Notes: generated by a model from the sequence alone, not told the origin. 64,000 nucleotides of DNA from Lindgomyces ingoldianus (GCF_010093535.1 NW_022985165.1:1077267-1141266), one strand, 5' to 3'. Shown: positions 1-11,785, counted from the first letter of the stretch. A program made the numbers and translations.

Positions 1-160
1 CCTTGCCCCTATAGCTAGCTTAGTAGTTTTCTAATATCCTACGTATAAGGCCTATAGGTGTTATTAGTATTCCTAGGTCTCTAAGTCCCTACGCACTTCT
101 ATATGCCTCTAAGTGGATTTATACCACATTTAGACCTATTGTCTTACCTGCGCTATTATA
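1..160 (+). repeat. 5' LTR of A1, 3' portion only
   Basis: This matches the last 160 bases of the A-family LTR at 6763-7052 and 59554-59843, including the closing block that reads CTGCGCTGTTACA in little-mutated copies. Here the terminal CA has become TA, a RIP-type change. Confidence 0.85.
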
Positions 161-879
161 TTATATTAAAAAACTTACTTTTACTAGTAACAGCTTTATT
201 AATAATATTATATTAATTATTTATTTAACTATGTCTAACTTTAAAAAGTGTTTAATTTAGTTTAAGTTATAGTTCTTACACACTGTTACATTAAATTATT
301 TAGTTATTATAGATAGAATTTTAGAGACTTTTTATTAACTAAAGCTTTTAAGTTTAGAACTTTCTATCTTCTATAATTAAAATTACTTTTAAAAAAGTTA
401 TAAAAAGTGCGCTAAAGTAGAAACTTAAAAACTACTAATAACTTATTAGAATTAAGAACAACTACTAATGCCTAACTTTTAACTACTATTAGATTTTATT
501 ATAAAGACTACAACCTATTCTAGCTACAGCTAAGGTAAAATACTTACTTTTAAAACTAAACTACTACTAACCTTAATAGCTAAACTCTTTTTTGTAGAAT
601 TTAAAGCTAAAAACCTACTAGATTTAGAGTTAAACTTTAGTAGTATAGCTTTTAAAAACTAAGTTACTTAATTAAAAGCATAAATTAAATAGCTAACTAG
701 ATTAAAAACTATTAGTCTTAATTAACTCTTACTAACTACTAAAGTACTTTTAATAATGCCTTAAATTACTTTTACTATACTAGTAGTAAAAAACTTTTTA
801 AGCACTTTTAAGCTTTTTTAAAGCTACCTTAATAAACACACGCCTAAGATTAAAAACTTTATAAATAGTAAAAAACTTA

Positions 880-1660
880 TATTTAAATAATAGTAAGGTT
901 TTATAATAGATAAACTTAATATTAATTTAAATTACTATTAAAGTAAGTGTGCACGCATAGTGTTAGTATAGGAACACACTACTAGTATTGCAAAGAAATA
1001 CTTAGAGCCTAGATACCTAGCTAAATTAAATAACTTTTAGTTTAAAAATATAAAAAAAATAATTAAGCTTTTATAAATATACTTTATTACTAGTAATAAA
1101 GAGATAGAAGCGTAATAAGCGTTTTAAACTCTAAAAATAAGTAAAAAAAAAGCATTTTTTACTTTTAAAGCTTACTTTATTAGTGCTGCTGTTAAGAGGT
1201 TTATATTAAAGTTAAAATAGTTCTTTTACTTATAAAAAAAATACTACTTAGCTTAAAAGTACTAAACTTAGGTTTTAAACACACTTAAAAAAGCTTTTTT
1301 AAAATAATAGTAGCTTACTTAACTACTTATAATATAAGAAAAACACTTTTACTATTTTAAAGTAAACTATTAACTATACTTAACACTTTAATGTTAGACC
1401 TATTATAAATTAATTTTAAAAAGTTTCTAGTAATACATCTAAGGCAGTATACTATTCTAGTCCACTCTAACCTGCACCTATGTTAGTACTCTAATCTACT
1501 CTAGCTACCTACTAACAACCTAGCTAGACACCTGCTTTTAAAAGATAAATAACTTCTAGCAACTATTATAATTATAGTAAACTAAAACATTTTACTAGTA
1601 ATTATTCTATTTCTAGAGTATAAAAAATTAAAGTAGAGTAATAAAAATCTAAAAAAGAGT
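880..1660 (+). pseudogene. A1 gag remnant with zinc-knuckle relic
   Basis: The + strand frame resembles a gypsy capsid protein. It includes a stretch like YLEPRYLAKLN near 1000 and, around 1560-1610, a CCHC-like segment reading YNYSKLKHF. In copy A4 the same segment reads CYNYSKLGHFASNC, so the second Cys of CX2CX4HX4C has become Tyr (TGT to TAT). Gag would form the particle shell and bind RNA. Stops are numerous. Boundaries are approximate, because the start codon cannot be recognised. Confidence 0.65.
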
Positions 1661-2199
1661 TTATAAATATAAATAATTATAACTTAAACTTTTTTTAAAT
1701 AAAAAATAAAAACACTTAAAAAAACTTTTTATTTTAAGCTTAAATAAGTATAACTTAGTAAATATTAACTTATTACACTTATTTAGAGAAAAACATTTCT
1801 AAGTTTTTACTATTTTATGCTTAAAAGGTATTAAAGTTTAATTAAATTTTTTAGTTAATACTAGTATATATAACTTTTTATTTACTAACTTAATAACTAC
1901 TAAGTTTTTATTTTAATACTTTTATATCTTTATTTAACATTTACCTTTTAAAGTTATAGTTAAAAGCTTTTAAGACTAAATCTAAGTTCCTATCTACTAG
2001 TATATCTACCTGCATATGTAAATTAATAGTAGAAGCATCTAAAACTACCTCTTTATAATTATAAACTTAGGCTTATAAAATTATATTATTAGCATTAAAT
2101 AGTTACATTATTTTAAAATTTAACTAGATATAAAAAAAATTAGATTATATAGCCTAGTAAGTATCTTACTACTTATAAACTTTTACTGCCTTTACTTAT

Positions 2200-5100
2200 A
2201 TAATTAAACTAGCCTACATGTAATAAAAAAGTAGAGTTAGATATTAAACAACATAACATACTATAAAAAAAGAACTATATTTAGTAGTTATACAGCCTAA
2301 TAATTAACTATATTAAGGGTTTACTAAGGCTACTAAAATTATACTACTCTTTTATTGCCTATAGTTTAAAGACACTTAAATTATTAATCTACCTATTTAT
2401 TAAGAAGTCTAGAATAGGTCTAAAAAACATTTATTTTTTTACTATTACTTTTATTTTAGTAAATGCTTTTTATTTTAATATAAAAAAAGTAAGTTTTTTT
2501 TAACTTTTATTTATAAAATTAAGTGTTTAATTAAAGATAAGTAAGCCTTACTATTAGATAATAAATGTAAAACTAAAGTATTAGTAAACTTTTAATTACT
2601 ATTTAAATACTATTAGTACTAAGATGTATTTAGCTACACTGTAGCCTACTAATTACTAGCACATTACTTATATAACTATAAAATTGTCTTTATAAAACCT
2701 CTTCCTAACAGTTATAGCCCTTTATATAAATAAAATGTTAAGGAACTAGAGGTAATAAAAAAGTACATTATAAATAATTTAAAAGATAGCTTTATTAAGT
2801 AAAGTTAAAGCTCTTTTACATTTTTTATTTTTTATGTATAGAAACTAAATAGTAACTTATGTATCTATGTTAATTACTATAAACTTAATGCTATTACTTA
2901 TAAAAATGTGTATCTAATACTATATATAAATAAACTCTTATTAAGACTTATAAAGGTAGCTATTTTTACTAAGTTTAATATTTACATAGCTTTTAATAAG
3001 ATTAAGATAAACCTAAGCTTAAAAAAGTGTATAACTTTTTAGATATAATATAAAATATATAAATATAAAGTTTTACTTTTTAAATTATGTAATAGCTTAG
3101 CAACTTACTAGCACTATATAAATAATATATTAATTAACTAATTAAATAATTTTATATTACCTACTTAAATAACATCTTTATCTACTCTAAAAACAAGGCA
3201 ACTTATATCTTTTATGTTAAAAAGGTTTTAAAAAGGCTCTAGTAAGCAAAATTATAAGTAAAGATTAAAAAAAGTAAATTTTATATTACTTAAATAAAGT
3301 ATCTTAGCTATATACTTTTAAATAAAGAACTAAAGGTTAACTTATAGAAAGTAAAAGTGCTACATAACTAGTAGGCGCCTACTACTATAATAAGTGTAAA
3401 ATTCTTCTTAGGCTTTACTAAATTTTATTAAGAATTTATTTTAAAAAATTTTTATATAGTAAAACTAATTATTACGCTTTAAAGTCCTACTACCTTTTTT
3501 ATATAAACTTTAAAGTGTAATATAGCTTTTAAAAAGCTAAAATCTAAGCTACTAAAAACACCTATGCTTTACTATTTTAACTTTATGTTATAAACTAAAA
3601 TTAAAACTAATGCTTTTAATAGGGTAGTAGTAGAAGTCCTATCTTAGAAACATGCTAATAGAAATTAGTGCTCTATTTTATTCTCTAGTAAAGTTATATC
3701 TAGTTTCGAGCTAAACTAAGAAATATATAATAAAAAGCTATTTATAATTATTACTATGTTTAAATAATAAAGGGCTAAGCTTATATTAGTAATAATAAGC
3801 ACCTTAGTATATAGTAATTATTAGTTATTAGAGTACTTTATAATAATAAAAGTGCTAAATGCTTATTAAGTTTATTAAGCTAAAAAGTTAGCTTAGTATT
3901 ACTTTTAAATTAAGTACACCTCTAGCAAGAATAATGCTAGGGCAGACATCTTTAGCTATTATAAATAAGATATAGAAAATTTAAAAGCAGCTTAAACTAA
4001 TAACTAGTTAAAAGTTCTACTTAAACTATACTAACTTTACTTTTAAATTAATAAGAAATTAGCTTAGTATTATATTACTTAAATAATAACTTAAGTAACT
4101 TTACTAAATATTATAAAAGAACTAAACTAAGTTATATTTTTAAATTTTTTAAAATTATTTAACATATTACTTTAAAAGAATTAAGCCTTTTTTATATAAA
4201 AGTAAAAACTTTTACTTTACTATTATTAGATAAAAAACAAACTACTTTTTTATACTAACTATTTATGTGTTCTAGCAGACTTGCTACTGTGTACTTAACT
4301 TATTTAAAAAGTTTATAATTAAGTATCTTTAGCACACCCTAGTGCTACTAAGACTTATTAGTTACTATTCTAAAAGTACTACTAAAAGGGTATAAAGGCT
4401 ACTTATAAATAATATGTATAGAATTGCTTTTTTTATTATAAAGCTTATCTAAAATAGATTTAAACTCTAGAGTTTATTAACTTTTTTTTAATCCCTAATT
4501 AACTAATGCAGCACCTGTGTATTAATTTTAAGAATTTTTTTAAAAATAAGTCTAGTTATAACTAGATTATAGTTATAATTAATTATATATTTAAATAAGC
4601 TATTTTTATTCCCTACTATAAAACAATTAATGCTTAAAAAATAGCTACCTTATTTATTTAATAAGTGTACTATTTTAGCTACACACCTAAAACTATTATT
4701 TTTAACTAAAAACTTTAGTTTATATCTAGTTTCTAGTCTAAATTTTATTAAATTTTAAGTGTAAAAGTTAAGCTCTTTACTACTTATTATAAAAAAATAA
4801 ATAGCTAAATAAAGATTATAAATAAGTATATTAATTAAAGACTAAGCCTTTTTATATTTTTTTACTAAGATAACTAGAGTTTCTTACTACCTTTAATTAA
4901 TTAGGCTTAGATAACCTTACTTTATATAATAATTAAAATGTTTTTATATTAAGTTTTATATAAATCTAAACTATGTTAAAGCTAGGACTAAAAACATTCT
5001 ATAGACTCTATTACAGCTATAGATAAGCTAAATTATAAGGATGCTCTAGCATTAGCAACCTACATACATGCAGCCTAAGAGTTAGCTAAGACCTATATAA

Positions 5101-5600
5101 AAAAGGCTTAAAATTAGATGTAAACTATAGTTAACTACTACTGCTAGCTAGTTAACTAGAAAGTTAGTAATATAGTCTACTTAAATACTAAAAACCTAGC
5201 TATTTAAAGACCTAGTTAAAAACTATCTAAATAATAAAAAAGCCTTTTTAAAGTACTTAAAGAAGTTAAAAACTTATACTACCTAAAGCTACTTTTAAAG
5301 TTAAAAATATATAACATTTTTACACTAAACATACTTTATAAAAACTCTTAGAATCTGCTTCTAAAATAGAAACCTCTAAAACCTCCTAAAATTACTATTA
5401 ATAAAGTAAAGAAGTAAAAAGTAAAGAAAATACTTACTAGTAAGCTTTACTAGAAAATGCTTAAGTACTAAGTAAAATAAGTAAAATATAACTCTAATTT
5501 AGTCTAGTATAAGGCTTTAAATTTTATAAGTTCTTTTTATAAACTAAAAGCTTTTTATAATAAGCATTTAAATTAGCTAAGACTTTTAAAAGCTTTATAT
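2200..5600 (+). pseudogene. A1 pol remnant: RT, RNase H, integrase, chromodomain
   Basis: The degraded + frame carries the gypsy RT finger motif FTKFNIYIAFNKIRI (about 2962-3008) and the active-site box as YLNNIFIYS (3172-3198). Both catalytic Asp of YxDD are now Asn. RNase H-like sequence follows to about 3950. The integrase core lies roughly at 4240-4960, and a chromodomain-like tail (ILTSKLY...KY.VK.V) at about 5400-5570. Pol would have copied RNA into DNA and inserted it; chromodomain integrases are known to steer insertion to heterochromatin. The lost RT aspartates and many stops make it dead. The protease was not identified with confidence. Confidence 0.85.
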
Positions 5601-5764
5601 AAGTAAATTAAGGCTTTTAAAGCTACTGTAAAAGGCATAAATTACTTAGTAAATAATAAGGTATAAAAGTAACAAGTTAATTTATAGTTATATATAATAG
5701 TATTATAACTTTATAGACATAGTGCTAGGAAGGTCTAACAGTAAGCTATTAGACACTTTTAGAC

Positions 5765-5820
5765 TTTTCTTTTTTTTCTCTTTTACTTTTCTTTTTTTTC
5801 TTTTTCCTTTTCTTTTTTTT
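5765..5820 (+). repeat. Pyrimidine-rich tract downstream of A1 pol
   Basis: This T/C-only run is broken by a single A. It lies between the chromodomain end and the next degraded frame, and is conserved in position in A2 (41361-41417). It is not the priming purine tract, which sits directly before the 3' LTR. Confidence 0.8.
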
Positions 5821-5873
5821 AGACTTTTTTTAAACCCTCTTTACTTTATTTTTAGCTACTTAAGAGCGCTGTA

Positions 5874-6750
5874 ATGTCTACTTAAAGGTTAAATACTAAA
5901 GCTTTTAAAGCTAAAACCTAACAGGGTAGCTTAGTGTTTTAGTAGAATAAGGCTACCTAAACACTAGCTGTAAAAAGCCTAGTTTTTTAGCTTTTTATAA
6001 CTTGTACTACTTACACTAGGTTTTAAGTAAACTTTAAAATAGCTTTAAAAGCTCTTTTTTTATCTTTATTACTTTTTATGTTTTAGGCTACTGCCTATAG
6101 CTTAAGAGAGCTTTAAAAACTAAGAATTTTTTTTTATAATATAAAAAAACTTATGTATGTGTTAGTAAACTATACCCTAGTAGTATTAAACTATATTTAT
6201 ATAAAGTTACATTTTTTATTATATAAAGTGTAATACTTACATTCTTTTAATTTAAAGAACTAAAAAGAAAACTTAACTTAAAGGCTATAAGTAAGAGTGC
6301 AAGTAGCTTAAAAGCAAATAACTTAAAACGCCTCTAAAAAGGCTCTAGAAAAAAGGTAAAGCAGTATAGTAAATTTCTTTAATACTATAACTAGTTAGTA
6401 GACTAAGCTATAAAATGTTAAGTGTATAATAATACTTACAAAGTAAAGATTTAGATAATAGCTAAAGAAAAAACTAATAACATTAACTAGACTATATAAG
6501 TAAAGTAAGTAAATACTTATTACTATAAATAATAAATTTACTATATTAATAATAACTACACTGCTAGTTACTACTAAACAAAAATATTATAATAAAGGCA
6601 TTATATTAGTATTAGGTCTTTAGTCTAGTTTTTTTTAGTAATAAAAATTTTTAGTTAGAAAGTTATACTTTGTTATATTTTATCTAAATTAGTTTTAAAT
6701 TAGTTCTAAATATTTTCTACACACTATAGATAGAAACTATTAGCTTATAA
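5874..6750 (+). pseudogene. Extra degraded reading frame between pol and 3' LTR of A1
   Basis: An ATG at 5874 opens a frame whose stops fall almost only at TAA/TAG, consistent with mutated Gln/Trp codons. The same frame and the same start context occur in A2 (ATG at 41471). It runs for roughly 200 codons, with a one-base offset between copies after about 80 codons. I do not recognise the product. The position, after pol and before the polypurine tract, is where some LTR elements carry an additional gene. It could also be chance openness in RIP-mutated DNA. Confidence 0.35.
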
Positions 6751-6762
6751 AAGAAAAAGTAG

Positions 6763-7052
6763 TGTAATAATTCTATAAATTATTATATCTTAGGTTGCTT
6801 AGATTCTATCTAAAGGGTCTTTATATTAGCTCTAACTATAACTTAACCTAGTTCTTTATAGTTACTTTTATTCTTTTATGTATTTAGTTGCACCTTGCTT
6901 TTATAGCTAGCTTAGTAGTTTTCTAATATCTTTTTATATAAGGCCTATAGGTGTTAATAGCATTCCTAGGTTCAGAGTCCCCACGCACTCCCATATGCCT
7001 CTGAGTGGATTCCCACCGCATTCGGACCCATTGTCTTGCCTGCGCCGTTACA
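6763..7052 (+). repeat. 3' LTR of A1
   Basis: The 290-bp LTR begins TGTAATAATTC and ends GCCGTTACA (TG...CA). A purine-rich tract (AAAAGAAAAAGTAG) directly precedes it; the less mutated A2 copy reads GAAAGGGGAGTAG. It matches LTRs at 44197-44486 and 59554-59843. Confidence 0.9.
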
Positions 7053-7368
7053 AGTTGTATAAAAAGATGTGCATGTGTAGCTTTTTTTTATATAGTAGTT
7101 ATAGTATATTTTAAACTAATATAGCCTAGCTGTAAGCGTATAAGATAGAAGAAGACCTAGAGGTAATAAGAAAAAATAACTAGCCTAAAGAACTTGCTAG
7201 TAAAGAGGATTAAAATAAAGGCTAAAGAACATACTATACATGTTATTATTATATATAACTACAGACTTAGGGACAAGCCTACCTTAGAAGGAGGTAATGT
7301 AACAGTGCTGCCTGTTAAGTTTTGCTGCTAGTTACATAATCTTCCTAAGCGTTAAGTAAGCGCGCTAG
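7053..7368. other. AT-rich spacer, no gene seen
   Basis: This lies between the A1 3' LTR and the solo LTR at 7369. No family-specific protein motif or repeat was recognised. The last bases, GCTAG (7364-7368), are one copy of the target duplication of the solo LTR; the other is at 11893-11897. Confidence 0.6.
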
Positions 7369-7652
7369 TGTAACAATTCTTATGAATTGTTCCATCTCGG
7401 GTCGCCCGGAACCTATCCAAAGGATCCCCGTATCGGCCCCGACCCTGACTCGACCTGGCCCCGACCCTGCCCTGCCCTCTGCTGTACCTCTATTCCCCCA
7501 AGTATTTAGTCGCACCTCTCCCCTTAGCTAGCTTAGTAGTTTTCTAATATCCTTTTGTATAAGACCTTGTCAGATATGCGCACCTACTGTCAAGACAGAA
7601 GGAACGTTTGACGAAAGCTGCTACATAGTACGAGCAATAGGCTCGAACAGTA

Positions 7653-7783
7653 TGTTGCTGCAAATTGCTGCATGTTGCAGCATTTTGCAGCATTTTGCAG
7701 CATTTTGCAGCATNNNNNNNNNNTTGCAGCAAATTGCAGCATATTGCAGCAAATTGCAGCAAATTGCAGCATGTTGCAGGCTG
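7653..7783 (+). repeat. 10-bp microsatellite (GCAGCATTTT/GCAGCAAATT) inside G-family LTR, with 10-N gap
   Basis: Tandem units of about 10 bp built on TTGCAGCA run through the LTR. The array is interrupted by ten undetermined bases (7714-7723), probably because repeat length could not be assembled. The same array is at 59250-59345 in G1. Confidence 0.9.
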
Positions 7784-7818
7784 GTCGCGCATAGGGCAAG
7801 TGTGCGAGGGACCCGGAT

Positions 7819-7872
7819 CTATTGTGTGCAAAAATCGGGAAATTTCTTGGCGTTCCTCGGATCTTTTTTTCC
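7819..7872 (+). repeat. Left terminal inverted repeat of element I
   Basis: The block pairs with the reverse complement of about 11576-11629. Differences between the arms are mostly G/A or C/T, as expected from RIP acting on one copy. Confidence 0.8.
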
Positions 7873-8027
7873 CCCACCAAAATTGTATGGGAGATCAGAA
7901 TCTCGATAGAATTCCTGATATATCAACAAATAACGATTGGATCGGCCCTGGGTAGGTTGAAGCCTTTAGTTTGTATAGAGAAGCGCCTATACTAACTTTT
8001 TTAGGAGTAACAACGCGTTTGTTTGCG

Positions 8028-9113
8028 ATGTATCGCGCTCATGGCGTCTCCATCCTTCCTGGCCGGCCCTGATCACCCCAATATCTCAAACTAAGCACCT
8101 AAGGGCTTGATGATCGCGTTCGTATAAACATCTGTCAGTTTCTCCTGCTTGGATGGCCTAGAACTGCAATTGCTGATTGTGAGGGTTATTCTCTTTACGT
8201 GGTTTACAATGTAGAGAACAATCTTAAGGCTTATAGCAGCGTCTGTAAGCCACCTACTATGAAGCTTAGGAGACCTTCTAAAATTAGCGATGAAGATGGC
8301 AAAGCTCTGTTTGAGGAGTTGATCTGCAGCAGATGGAGATACTAGGACGAACAAGCCTATTAGCTATGGATGGAAAGAGGTGTGAAGGTTAATAGATCTA
8401 CAATCTTCTGTTACCTTGCCTAGCATGGATAGAGCAGGCGTACCTTACAGCCTTTCTTGCAGGCTTGTAATAAGGAGCTTTAAGAGCTCTACTGTTGCTC
8501 TCTCTATTAGTTTACGTAGGACAATTTAGTGTTTCTTAATAAGTTTATCTTTAATAAGAAAACTAGCTAGCAGCATAAGGCTTATAGGCCTGTAGGCCAT
8601 AAAAGTTAATATACTTAGGATATAAAGCGCGGGAAGATGTAGGCCATCCTTCTGGCCTATACAGTAAACAGATACCTGCCTTGTATAAGGGTAAAGAAAG
8701 GATATTTTAATTATAAAGAGTTTATTAATTAGATTAAGCAGCGCCTTCTCCCTTTGCTTTAAGCAACCTACAGGACCTAGCCTATAGTTATAGTTCTTAA
8801 TAACGTCTTAATCTATTAGAATAAAGCTGTTACAACTATCCTTAAGGCTGCTAGCTATGTTGTTTGTTTCCTTTTACTATACTTGCCTAACTATAATCTT
8901 ATTAAGTTAACCTTTAGAGTATTAAAGGCATAGATTAAAAGGAACTATTTATACTATTAGTAGCAGTATACAAGCTTTAGCTTGTTCCTTAAGGACGTAA
9001 TTAGGAGCAGTAAGTGTAATTGTTTTGCTAGGAAACACTTTACATACGCTGCTAGAGGGTTATATATAGAGCTAGAGAAGCTTAATTAGGTAAGAGCTAA
9101 AATTAGCGCTTAA
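8028..9113 (+). pseudogene. Tc1/mariner-type transposase, degraded
   Basis: A frame of 361 codons from ATG 8028 to TAA 9111-9113 fits the usual Tc1/mariner transposase length (about 340-360). The N-terminal third reads like a paired helix-turn-helix region. The DDE/D domain follows: NKFIFNKK around 8540 where Asp-Glu is expected, VIVLNNVLIY near 8800, and LPNYNLIKLTF near 8890 where NPIE is usual. The acidic residues have thus become Asn, Asn and Lys. About twenty in-frame stops occur, mostly TAG/TAA at Gln/Trp positions. The first 120 codons hold only a few stops while the rest is dense with them. The enzyme would cut and paste the element in the nucleus; it is inactive. Confidence 0.85.
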
Positions 9114-9385
9114 CAGGGCTGCAATAAGGATTCCTAGGATAACAGAGACTATAAGGATATTAAGTTGTAAAATAATAAAACATTAAACTCTAATTAACCT
9201 TATTTAGCTACTAAAAACCCTGCGTTTGTTAGAATCTTAAGTCTATTAAATTCCCTCCTTAGCACTTAATCTCTGCCCTGTTACTTTACAGATATTTAAT
9301 AGTTCTTAAGCAGTTTAATATTTAAGTTTAAATTAATAAAGCTTATTATAAAAATAATGTACTATTCTATCCTTTAACCTAAATA

Positions 9386-9664
9386 TGTAATGATCCTCAT
9401 GAATTGTTCCATCTTAGATAGCCTGGAAGGCCCCTGTATTAGCCCTAACCTTAACCTGGCCCTGACCCCTGCTGTTACCCCTATTCCCTCATGTATTTAG
9501 TTGCACCTCGCCCCTGTAGCTAGCTTAGTAGTTTTCTAATATCCTACGTACAAGGCCTATAGGTGTTAATGGCATTCCTAGGTTTAGAGTCCCCACGCAC
9601 TCCTATATGCCTCTAAGTAGACTCCCACTGCATTTAGACCCATTGTTTTGCCTGCGCTGTTATA
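9386..9664 (+). mobile_element. A-family solo LTR nested in element I
   Basis: The 279-bp LTR starts TGTAATGATCC and ends GCTGTTATA (final CA mutated to TA). AAATA duplications sit at 9381-9385 and 9665-9669. It is the innermost layer of a four-layer nest and belongs to the same family as the outermost layer (7369-11892). Confidence 0.9.
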
Positions 9665-10044
9665 AAATAAAGCTTCTACTGCTACTATATATAATTTGCT
9701 TTAAAAGATTAACATCTTTTTAAGATCTTTTAACGTCTACTTCTGCTCTATTACTATATCCTTTGCCTGTATATAGTCCTTGCAATTTTTAACTAGTTGT
9801 TGTTTAATAAGCTAGTTAAAAAACTTCTTTACTAACACCTATAAGTTATCCTTCCTACTGCTAGCAATAGGGCTTAAGCTTAGAATAGGTATAAGTTGTT
9901 TAAAAGTCTTTAGGCAGAGAGCAGCTGTTAAAGAAGCAAGAAGTAGATAAAGTACATTTAAAAACAGAAACAGCAGATTTCTTAGACCTAACATATTATA
10001 GTTAGTTAATTAAAACTGCTGCTAAAGCTGCTGCTGTTAAAAAG

Positions 10045-11200
10045 CTTACTTTTTTATCTTCTAAGCTTTCTACTATTTATTAGCTGCTTTTTTTATAGCC
10101 TATAGTCTTTCTTAGATTCTATGTTTTTTAGCTGCTTTTATTATCTTTCTAAGCTTATTCTTATTACTTAAAAATAATAAGGAGCTACAACACTTCTTTT
10201 TTTGCCTATTATGTAGGTTTACCTTTAGCTAGTTCCTTGTTAAAGTTTACTAGTATTATATAAGCTCTATTAGTAGCTAATTTACATATGCTTAGCCTTT
10301 AAAGATTGCCTAAGCCTATAACTCTAAATTAGCGTCTTTTATAGTAAAGTGCTTATAGGTAGCCTAGTAAACGTAGTAAAGGTGCTTAAAGTTATTGCAG
10401 GTTAATACCTAGCACTTTTACATATAAGAGATCTAACTCTAGCTATTAATACTAGTAGTAAGATTCTAGATCTTTTAACAGGTATAATTCTTATTTAACA
10501 GCTGCTGTGTGCGCTAGGGCAACTTTTCTCTGTAGCCTAGAGTAATAGGAGAATTAGATAAAGGCTTATTTACTAACTAGTTACATAAAAAGGCCTTTGT
10601 TATTACCTTATATATAAGCTTTACTTTTACTTTAATATCTACCCTATCTGCGCCTTTAAGGCGCCTTATATAGTGTTTAATGCTAGAGAACAGCTTCTGT
10701 TCTTTACTAAGCCTAAAGTCCTCTATTATTTAGAGCTGCTAGCTAGCCCCCTGCTTGTTAGCCCTATATTAAATAGCGTGTAAGGTAATATAAAAATCTT
10801 AAGCCTTTACATGCTCTTATATAAAAGGGCCTTTAATTATAGCATTAACCTAATTCTTTACCTGTAAGAGTAAGAAAAACGCCTAAGAAACAACCTTATC
10901 TACTAGCCTACTATTAGCCTTATTACTATTCACGCGCACTAAATATTGTACAGTGACGTTAAACTCTACTATTTAATTAGGGGGGGAAGACTTCTTAGCA
11001 GCTACAGGAGCAGGAGTAGGCTAAGATAAGATAAAAGTTAAAGGGGAGCTTTTTAGCAGCAAAAAGAGGTTATCCCTAAGTATATTAGATAAGGTATTAG
11101 GCTTAGGGTGATAGGTAGGAACTATAGAAACAGCTTCTTGCTAAGCTAGAGCAGGAGAAGCAGATTATTTAGTTGCTTTTACTGCTTTCTAGGGTGTAGG
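10045..11200 (-). pseudogene. Unrecognised second gene of element I, degraded, convergent to transposase
   Basis: On the minus strand a frame stays readable for about 380 codons if TAA/TAG are taken as mutated Gln/Trp. Readable stretches include KPNTLSNILRDNLF, EFNVTVQYLVRVNSNKANSR and IEDFRLSKEQKLFSSIKHY, and the C-terminal end is Lys-rich (KLRKIIKAAKKHRI). The N-terminal part is Pro/Ser/Lys-rich and probably disordered. I do not recognise the family. It lies inside the inverted repeats of a Tc1/mariner-like element and converges on the transposase gene. It could be a transposon accessory protein, a captured host gene, or part of an older insertion. Confidence 0.5.
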
Positions 11201-11785
11201 CTTACTTTTAGTAGGCGCTAGAATATAGTAAGCTTTTCTTACTTTGCCCTTACTATTAGGTTAACTTACAACACGCTAACTTTAGTTTAGTACTACTAGC
11301 AGTCTCCTTGCGCTTGCTTAACAGGCCCTGTGCCCTCGCACGTGTAGAATAGGCTAGTGGGTTGCTACTAAGGTTAATTTAACGCGTCTAGGTAGCTAGG
11401 GCTGCTCTAGCCTTCTGTTTTAGGCCTATTGTTGTCCTGTTACTCTAAAAATTAAGCTAAGAGCAGTATCTTTATATAAACTTAAGGCTTTAACTTACTA
11501 ATAATATTTAAGAAGGATTTATTAATATATTAGGAATTCTATTAAGATTGTAATCTCTTATGCAATTTTAGTAAGGAAAAAAAAGATCTAAGGAACGCTA
11601 AGAAATTTCCTGATTTTTGCACATAATAGATTGGCAAAACAAAAAGCCGAGCAACACGAGTAGAGCAGAAAAAGGATCGATAAATCAACACGATTAATAC
11701 AATTAATTAATCATCCCATACATCATATCCAAACCCATCATTCATCTCAGGAAGCCTAGAAACAGTGCTTCAATCTGACAGACCT

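Larger units (their letters stand above)
1..7052 (+). mobile_element. Ty3/gypsy chromovirus-type LTR retrotransposon, copy A1 (RIP-degraded)
   Basis: The copy begins inside its 5' LTR (1-160, cut by the window edge) and ends with a full 3' LTR (6763-7052). Reading rightwards it shows gag, reverse transcriptase, RNase H, integrase, a chromodomain-like tail, a pyrimidine tract, an extra degraded frame, a purine-rich tract and the 3' LTR. This is the usual Ty3/gypsy order. Every frame is broken by TAA/TAG where relatives carry Gln or Trp, as expected after RIP. Homologous copies in the window are A2 (37462-44486), A4 (59554-63899) and a short fragment near 59047-59553; the D elements share its LTRs and gag. 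It cannot encode functional proteins. The 5' target duplication lies outside the window. Confidence 0.9.
7819..11629. mobile_element. Tc1/mariner-like DNA transposon 'I' with a second gene
   Basis: Inverted terminal repeats of about 54 bp lie at 7819-7872 and about 11576-11629; the outer block reads CTATTGTGTGCAAAAATC, differing by RIP-type changes at the right end. The flanking dinucleotide is AT at both sides. If the TA convention of Tc1/mariner is applied, the element is 7822-11626. It contains a degraded transposase on + (8028-9113), a nested A-family solo LTR (9386-9664) and a long degraded frame on - (about 10045-11200). Without the LTR it is about 3.5 kb, large for Tc1/mariner. Confidence 0.8.
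7568..11780 (+). mobile_element. G-family solo LTR (copy H) carrying element I
   Basis: It starts TGTCAGATATGCGC and ends CAATCTGACA, so TGTCAGA/TCTGACA forms a short terminal inverted repeat of the LTR type. GACCT duplications flank it. The outer parts (7568-7818 and about 11632-11780) correspond end to end with the compact 371-bp copy G1 at 59158-59528; everything between them is element I. A third copy starts at 63900. The parent retrotransposon is not in the window. Confidence 0.8.

Noticed and set aside
7544..7955. Several overlapping Cys/Leu/Gln-rich frames on both strands
   Set aside because: They are translations of the TTGCAGCA microsatellite in a G-family LTR; frames on both strands are open only because of the repeat. 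The same holds at 59119-59489.
8091..8354. 87-codon minus-strand frame
   Set aside because: It lies antisense to the well-supported helix-turn-helix part of the element I transposase.
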